A stretch of DNA of 64,000 bases from Hydrangea macrophylla. Taxonomy: Eukaryota; Streptophyta; Magnoliopsida; Cornales; Hydrangeaceae. Made by a program: the position numbers and the translations under genes. Every line of letters starts with the position of its first letter. Positions within the stretch are counted from its first letter, which is position 1. The notes below the pieces were generated by a model that had not been told where the DNA came from, searched no databases, and worked only from the letters and a program-made list of their open reading frames with translations. Below, in pieces: positions 57,923 through 64,000 of this stretch. Location: NCBI GenBank assembly GCA_033977485.1, contig CM066988.1, positions 141,491,359-141,555,358 of the forward strand, read 5' to 3'.

Positions 57923-58537
57923 ATGGATCCAGCTCATCCGCTATATGTACCAGACAAATTTGGAGGACACTTGGTGACACCTGGGGTAGTGATCCCAGCC
58001 TTTCTTGACTTGTATCATGCGGCCATTGAGCAGTTGGCCACAGCGACCGGAGTATCTGATTTATGGCACCAGACTCATGTGGTAGGCTTAGTCGACCTGA
58101 CTCGTATCCGCCTAGAGCTTCGTTACTTTGCAGAGGCTCAGCGCTTGATTTTGGTTGAGGTTTTGAGGTTGATTGATCGCGATGCTTTCTATCTCTCCCT
58201 CGAGATCCAGATTGTGCACGCCCATCTGGCTCAGTTAGAGATGCCCCCACCAGTAGTTCCCATCGTCGAGGACAATGCTGAGGCCGTTCATGTGGTCCCT
58301 GTAGGAGGGGAGATTATAGAGGACGGCATAGGTCTAGATGATCTTGCCACTGAGCTCGAGGCTGAGCTAGCACTTGAGCTAGCCTTACCTGAGGAGATGC
58401 TAGTTGAGGCAGATGCCCCTGCGCCTGCTTCATCTTCGACCTCTCCAGGCTATGATGGGGTGGGCCCCTTTCAGGCTCAGCAATTTCGCCCCGTCGATTC
58501 GCTAGATCTCTTGATAGCCGCTTATGGAGACGATTGA
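57923..58537 (+). CDS. Extra ORF between PBS and gag, function unknown
   Basis: Uninterrupted 204-codon ORF starting MDPAHPLYVPDKFGGH, lying 170 bp after the PBS and 300 bp before gag. I do not recognise a domain. The N-terminal two thirds look helical (FLDLYHAAIEQLATATG, LRYFAEAQRLILVEVLRLI). The C-terminal third is acidic and low-complexity (LATELEAELALELALPEE), ending with DSLDLLIAAYGDD. No cysteine clusters, signal or membrane segment. It has no stops, whereas the gag-pol of the same copy has six. It could be a lineage-specific accessory protein, an extended gag-leader product, or a chance open frame. Being element-encoded, it is not a host gene. Confidence 0.55.
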   Translation: MDPAHPLYVPDKFGGHLVTPGVVIPAFLDLYHAAIEQLATATGVSDLWHQTHVVGLVDLTRIRLELRYFAEAQRLILVEVLRLIDRDAFYLSLEIQIVHAHLAQLEMPPPVVPIVEDNAEAVHVVPVGGEIIEDGIGLDDLATELEAELALELALPEEMLVEADAPAPASSSTSPGYDGVGPFQAQQFRPVDSLDLLIAAYGDD

Positions 58538-58839
58538 CTTTCTAGATATGGCCTTGTATATATTAACTACTTTTGACTATTCGCTCTATCTTTTTTTGCA
58601 AGCTGTAATTGCATGCATTAGAGTGTAGGGCAATGGCCCATTTTTGTAACATTAACTCTTGCATGCGTCCTAACCTATACAGGTAGGGTAGGCATTGATC
58701 TGACCATACATGCTTTTTGTATCAACTTGACAAGAAGTTATGTATATAATATACTCTTTTGGATATTATCGTCATTAGAATTGCTTCATAGTACTATTGC
58801 ATGCATGTTTCTCATTCTACTATCACTATCATGCATAGA

Positions 58840-61800
58840 ATGGCTGGAGGACTAAGGAGGAACAGGAATTTGATCGAGGGAGCACCTGAGGTTGCCGATC
58901 CCACGGGAATATTTGAAGCTTGCATCAGGCGTCTCGAAAGGGTTAGTAATAAGAATGAAAACCGACGAGACCGCCAAACTGGAGACAAATTGCTGGAGAG
59001 ATTCCGTGCACTAAGGCCCGAGCAGTTTGCGGGTACCGCGGAACCCTGGAAAGCGGAACAGTGGTTAAGACAGATGGACTGCATGTTCGAAGCTGTCCAG
59101 TGCAACGAAATGGATAAGAGGAGATTGGCTACGTTTTAATTGACCGATGCTGTTGCAGATTGGTGGGATTCGGTTATAGCTACTATCGGGAATGGAGCTG
59201 CAATGGGGATGGCGTGGACTGCGTTCAAGGGAAAATTTCTGGAAAAGTACTTCTCGGCTACGGAGAGGCATAGAAGAGAGAAAGAATTCATGGATCTGAC
59301 GCAAGGAACCAAGTCGGTGCAAGAGTACACCACATAGTTCGAGAGACTGTCTCGGTTCGCTCCACACCTGGTTGATACTGAGGAGAAGAAGATCCGTAAG
59401 TACAATCAAGGGCTGACACCGCAGATTCGTCGCTTAACTCTCGGCCACCTAGATAAATCGTTTGAAGGACTTGTTGGTTTGGCTACCGACCTGGAAGAGG
59501 ATGCTCTAGTAAACCGAAAGCAATTTGAATTTCGGCCGCCTCAAAGGGGTAATTTTGGGAATAGACCACCAATGAATCGTACCCAAGGGCAGAAGAGGAA
59601 TTTCGATGGGAGCAAGAAGACCCAGGCTATTACTTATTCGACTCAACCCCGGGTAGGAGAAGGGAGCAACGCTGGAAAATGTTTCAACTGTGGCAACCCT
59701 GGTCATTTGGCTCAAGATTGCAAGGCACCAAGGCGTGCTGCTCAGCAAGGGATAGTCTGCTACAACTGTGGTGAACCAGGTCACATCAGCAGGTTCTGCA
59801 CTGCTCCTAAGCAAGTGACTTATGGTCAACAGGGTCAGACTCGCTTGAATGCTGTAATCCCTGATGCCGCTGGATATGATGGAACTGTGTACGAAGAAGG
59901 AGATTATAGAGAAGCTCAACCTGATCAGCAAGCAGTGGAAGGTACATTAACTCTGTTTAACTCCCATGTTAAAGTGTTATTTGATACGGGTGCTGCTCTA
60001 TCATTCATAACTGTTAACACAATTCGGAGATTGGGTATCTTACCTCATCGCTTAGAGAAAGCTTTGAAGGCTACATCACCATTAGGAGCTGCAGTCAGAT
60101 TAGGACACGTGTGCAAGGATTGTCCCTTACGGTTAGGAGACCGTAAAATTCCGGCAAGGTTGATTGTCCTATCAATGAAGGAGTTCGACATAATCTTAGG
60201 ATTGGATTGCCTCTCTCAGAATCAAGTGAAGTTGGATTGTGCGAGGAAGAGAATTACATTCTCCGACAATGAGAATCAACCCTTTGATTTTCAATGTAAC
60301 CCTTCGGGAGATATGTTCCTCACAAGATGTTTGGCTAACATCGAAGTCGTCAGTACAGAAGCGACAACGTCGTCTTTACCTGTAGTCAAGGAATTCGAAG
60401 AAGTATTTCAAGACGTTTCCGGTTTACCGCCCGAGAGAAGTATAGAGTTCTGTATTGAGCTTATACCGGGTACGACTCCGATTACCAAGGTTCCCTACAG
60501 AATGGCCCCCACCGAACTTTTGGAATTGAAGGAACAAGTACAAGAGCTCGAGAACCTAGGTTTTGTACGTCCAAGTACATCGCCTTGAGGAGCACCGGTG
60601 TTATTCGTGAAGAAGAAGGACGGGACGCTCAGGCTGTGTATCGACTACAGAGAACTGAACCGAGTGACTATCAAGAACAAGTATCCCTTACCTCAGATTG
60701 ACGATTTGTTTGATCAACTACAAGGAGCTACGACATTTTCCAAGATAGACCTAAGGTCGGGATATCATCAGTTGAGGGTACGGAAGGAAGATATACCTAA
60801 GACTGCGTTCAGAACCCGATATGGTCATTATGAATTTCCGGTGATGCCATTTGGAATGACGAATGCCCCGGCAGTGTTTATGGATTTGATGAACAGAGTG
60901 TTCAAGCCTTATTTGGATCAGTTTGTCATCGTCTTTATAGATGATATTTTGATAGAAGAACACGAGCAACACCTACGGATTGCGATGCAGACGCTTAAGG
61001 ACCACCAGTTGTATGCCAAATTCAGTAAGTGTGAGTTCTGGTTACAAGAAGTAAAATTTTTGGGACACAAGGTATCATCTCAAGGAATTTCAGTGGATTC
61101 GTCCAAGACCGATGCTGTGTCAAACTGGGTTAGGCCGAGCAACCCTACAGAAGTTCGGAGTTTTCTTGGACTTGCAGGCTATTATCGGAGATTTGTTGAA
61201 GGATTCTCCAAAATAGCAGCACCTTTGACTGGGTTGACAAAGAAGAATTTGAAGTTCGAGTGGGCAGAGAAGCATGAGCGAGTCTTCCTAGAGTTAAAAG
61301 AGAGACTCACTACCGCACCGGTACTAGCAATACCCAAACCTGATGAGAAGTTCACTATCTTTAGTAACACGTCATATCAAGGACTAGGGTGTGTACTTAT
61401 GCAAGATGGTAGAGTTATCGCTTATGGATCCAGATAGCTGAAGCCGAATGAGTTGAACTATCCCATTCATGATCTAGAATTGGCGGCAGTGGTATTTGCA
61501 CTCAAGATTTGGAGACATTATCTCTACGGTGAGAAGTTTGATTTGTTCTCCGATCACAAGAGTTTGAAATATTTGTTCACACAGAAAGAGTTGAACATGA
61601 GGCAACGCAGATGGATGGAGCTGATCAAAGATTACGACTTCACGTTAGAATACCACCCCGGTAAAGCTAATGTGGTCGCCGATGCTTTGAGTCGACAGAC
61701 TCGTGAGACGATCGCCACCTTAATGGTTAGAGAGTGGCGAGCGTTGGAGAGCTTGGCAGAGTTCGATGTACAGAGTGCTGAAGAAGGAGAAGGACAATTG

Positions 61801-63261
61801 TTCGGATGTCTCATCCTACAGCCTGTTCTTATCGATCGCATTATTGGAGCTCAGAAAAAAGATGAGAAGTTTTAAGCCTGGTTCGTAAAGATGTCAGAAA
61901 AAGACCTGACGGAATGGAAGGTGGGAGTCGATAGAGGATATCGGTGCAGAGAGAGATTATGTGTGCCAGATTATGGTGAGCTAAGGAAGGATATTCTAGA
62001 AGAAGCACATAAGTCAAGGTATACAGTTCACCTGGGAGGAACAAAAATGTACAAAGATTTGAAGAAAAATTTCTGGTGGGAAGGTATGAAGAAGGACGTG
62101 GCCGAATTCGTAACCAAGTGTTTGACGTGTCAGTAAGTCAAAGCTGAACATCAGAGACCCTCGGGACTGTTGCAACCGCTACCTATTCCTGGTTGGAAGT
62201 GGGAGCACATCACGATGGATTTTGTAGTAGGATTGCCTCGATCGCAGCAGAGTCATGACTCTATTTGGGTAATTGTGGATCGATTGACGAAGTCTGCTCA
62301 TTTTACTGCTTATAGTATGACATACCCGGTAGAAAAGATGAGCCGGATGTACATACAACAAGTTGTGCGACTTCATGGTGCACCTGTATCGATAGTGTCA
62401 GACCGTGACGCACGTTTTACTTCTGGATTTTGGGAAAGTTTCCAAGAAGCTATGGGAACCTCGCTCAAAACGAGTATTGCTTTTCACCCTCAGACAGATG
62501 GGCAGACTAAGCGTGTTAATCAGATCATGGAAGATATGCTTAGGGATTGTGTAATTGATTTTGAAGAATCTTGGGAAACACACTTGCCGTTGGTTGAATT
62601 TGCCTATAACAACAGTTATCACACGAGTATCGGGATGGCTCCGTTCGAGGCATTGTACGGACGACCATGCCGTTCTCCTTTGGGTTGGGCAGAGGTTGGT
62701 GACACGGAGTTGTTGGGACCAGATTTGGTTAGAGAAACCAACGAGAAGATTTCCTTGGTCAAGGAAAGAATGAGAACCGCTCAGAGCCGGTATAAGAGTT
62801 ATGCTGATCGACGCCGAAAAGATCTGGAGTTTAGTGTTGGAGATCACGTACTCCTTAAGGTTTCACCGACCCGGGGAGTAGTACGTTTTGGTCTCAAGAG
62901 AGGAAAGTTAGCCCCACGTTTCATCGGACCATTTGAGATTTTGGAACGTGTTGGGAAAGTAGCCTATCGACTGGCGCTACCACCAAAGATGTCTGGGGTT
63001 CACAATGTATTCCATGTTAGTATGCTGAGAAAGTACATACGAGATCCCTCGCATGTGGTTAGTTATGACGATATTGAGACGAGTCATAACATTTCTTACA
63101 AGGAGAGACCGGTGAAGATTTTGGATCAGAGTATCAAGAAGTTGAGGAATAAGGACATTCCGTTGGTGAAGGTTCAGTGGAATCACCATGACGAGAATGA
63201 AGCCTCGTGGGAAGTGGAGACTGATATGAGGAAGAAGTACCCAGAGTTGTTTCAGGACTAG
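58840..63261 (+). pseudogene. Chromovirus gag-pol polyprotein (interrupted by six stops)
   Basis: One continuous frame from ATG 58840 to TAG 63259-63261, broken by stops at 59137 (TAA), 59335 (TAG), 60586 (TGA), 61435 (TAG), 61873 (TAA) and 62134 (TAA). Domains in order: gag capsid (PEQFAGTAEPWKAEQWL); two CCHC knuckles ([14 protein letters not shown] near 59680, [14 protein letters not shown] near 59758); protease [14 protein letters not shown] ([17 protein letters not shown] near 60936); RNase H ([17 protein letters not shown]); integrase zinc region (CLTC); integrase core (MDFVVGL, SDRDARF); then GPF-type motif FIGPFEIL and a C-terminal chromodomain (VKVQWNHHDENEASWEVE). Gag-RT-RH-INT order plus chromodomain makes it a chromovirus, probably Tekay/Del. 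At the third integrase catalytic position (62509-62511) there is Lys instead of Glu. After FIDDIL a few residues usual in the family are missing. Not functional. Confidence 0.92.
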
Positions 63262-63289
63262 TTAGTCTTGATTTCGGGGGCAAAATCCT

Positions 63290-63306
63290 GTTTAAGGGAG
63301 GAAGGA
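63290..63306 (+). other. Polypurine tract
   Basis: TTTAAGGGAGGAAGGA directly abuts the 3' LTR; the expected plus-strand priming site. Confidence 0.85.
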
Positions 63307-64000
63307 TGTAATAACCTGCATTTTCATTCATTTGTCTTGTCATATTTACAATTAAATATACATTGTCTGCTTTTATTTTAATTTCAATTCTTATGTGTGA
63401 AATTTATTTTCCTGCTCGATTTCATGTTTGAAATTCTTATTGGGGTCAAAACTGTAATTTCTGTAAATATTAATAACATCTGTGTTAGATTTCAAAACTG
63501 TATTTCAAAACGGTGGAAATATTTTCTTTTAGCTCAATCAGTATTTTAATAAAACCAGAAAATCACTTCCTACATTAAAATGAATTTTCTGTATTTTTGT
63601 GGTAAACACCGCGCCACGAAAATACCAGTTTACTTTCAAAACTGTCCACGCTGTGCTAAACTTCCACAGATTTTGGAAGTGATGTAAAGTTAGATTTGAC
63701 TTACACTTTACTTTCCATTTATGGCAACTCATCATTGGGTAAGGCTTTGTTTGGAATGTATAGCTTGTGTGTGTAATTCTTATGCCATAAGCTAAGTTTT
63801 CCCAAACACCTTATAGTTGCCCCCTAGTAATCTACATGACCTTTCAAACTAGTTGGGAGACATTTTAGAATCTGTGTATATGTGTGTACGTATGCATATT
63901 TGCTGTGCTTTTTTTTGAATTGAGAACTAAACTCAATTTGTTGAGTATTGTTCACAGGACTTGGCCCCCAAGTTCCTATACTTGTGAGTTTATATAGACT
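63307..64000 (+). repeat. 3' LTR of the chromovirus (partial)
   Basis: Begins TGTAATAACCTGC and parallels 54979-55672 to the window end. About 11 substitutions are seen by eye. Confidence 0.92.

Larger units (their letters stand above)
54979..64000 (+). mobile_element. Ty3/gypsy chromovirus, degenerate, truncated by the window edge
   Basis: 5' LTR 54979-57728, PBS, extra ORF, gag-pol 58840-63261 with chromodomain, PPT, and the start of the 3' LTR at 63307. Over the 694 bp of 3' LTR that are visible I count about 11 differences from the 5' LTR (~1.6%). The left flank is AAAGT; the right TSD lies beyond the window. Confidence 0.92.

Noticed and set aside
62398..62847. 149-aa minus ORF
   Set aside because: Antisense to the chromovirus integrase.

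Overview
This window is nuclear DNA of a flowering plant, almost certainly a eudicot. Three spliced host genes with GT–AG introns match conserved plant families. The spacers are AT-rich and full of microsatellites, MITEs, a Helitron and several layers of LTR retrotransposons. The genus cannot be fixed from the sequence alone. No bacterial, phage or CRISPR features were seen.

Host genes. (1) 12611-14215, minus strand: a two-exon MFS polyol/monosaccharide transporter of 492 aa. (2) 20797-25435, minus strand: a seven-exon ankyrin-repeat/AAA+ ATPase of 480 aa, orthologous in layout to Arabidopsis At3g24530. (3) 43048-48440, plus strand: a ten-exon NYC1-type chlorophyll(ide) b reductase of 529 aa. 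All three reconstruct cleanly, with every exon phase closing, and each has a GA/CT tract close upstream of its ATG. A tRNA-Ser(GCT) gene lies at 18979-19060 on the minus strand, with a T8 terminator. The genes look independently expressed; nothing suggests a joint pathway.

Layout. 1-3350: 5' end (LTR plus broken gag) of a minus-strand Ty3/gypsy element running off the left edge. 3351-12610: gene-free, with MITEs (three with clear target-site duplications), a 279-bp tandem duplication and TA/GA tracts. 12611-15269: transporter gene and spacer. 15270-17117: a complete non-autonomous Helitron. 17254-18963: a long-inverted-repeat element carrying a nested hAT MITE, ending beside the tRNA gene. 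19140-19600: a TTCCGAA-rich repeat. 20797-25542: ankyrin/AAA gene. 25942-27107: hAT-like repeat. 27189-40118: a three-level nest, in which a Mutator-type inverted-repeat element (9-bp TSD) holds a Ty1/copia element (5-bp TSD), which holds a gag-only gypsy element (5-bp TSD). 40128-42930: repeats. 42932-48440: NYC1. 48801-50346: another inverted-repeat element. 51534-54978: an LTR fragment split by a solo LTR with a 5-bp TSD. 54979-64000: a Ty3/gypsy chromovirus with an extra 204-aa ORF ahead of gag. Its gag-pol frame is broken by six stops, each one transition from a sense codon, and the third catalytic acidic residue of the integrase is replaced by Lys.

The best candidates for something undescribed are the extra ORF, the gag-only element with near-identical LTRs, the Helitron, and the TTCCGAA array. 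The three-level nest also gives an internally consistent insertion chronology.
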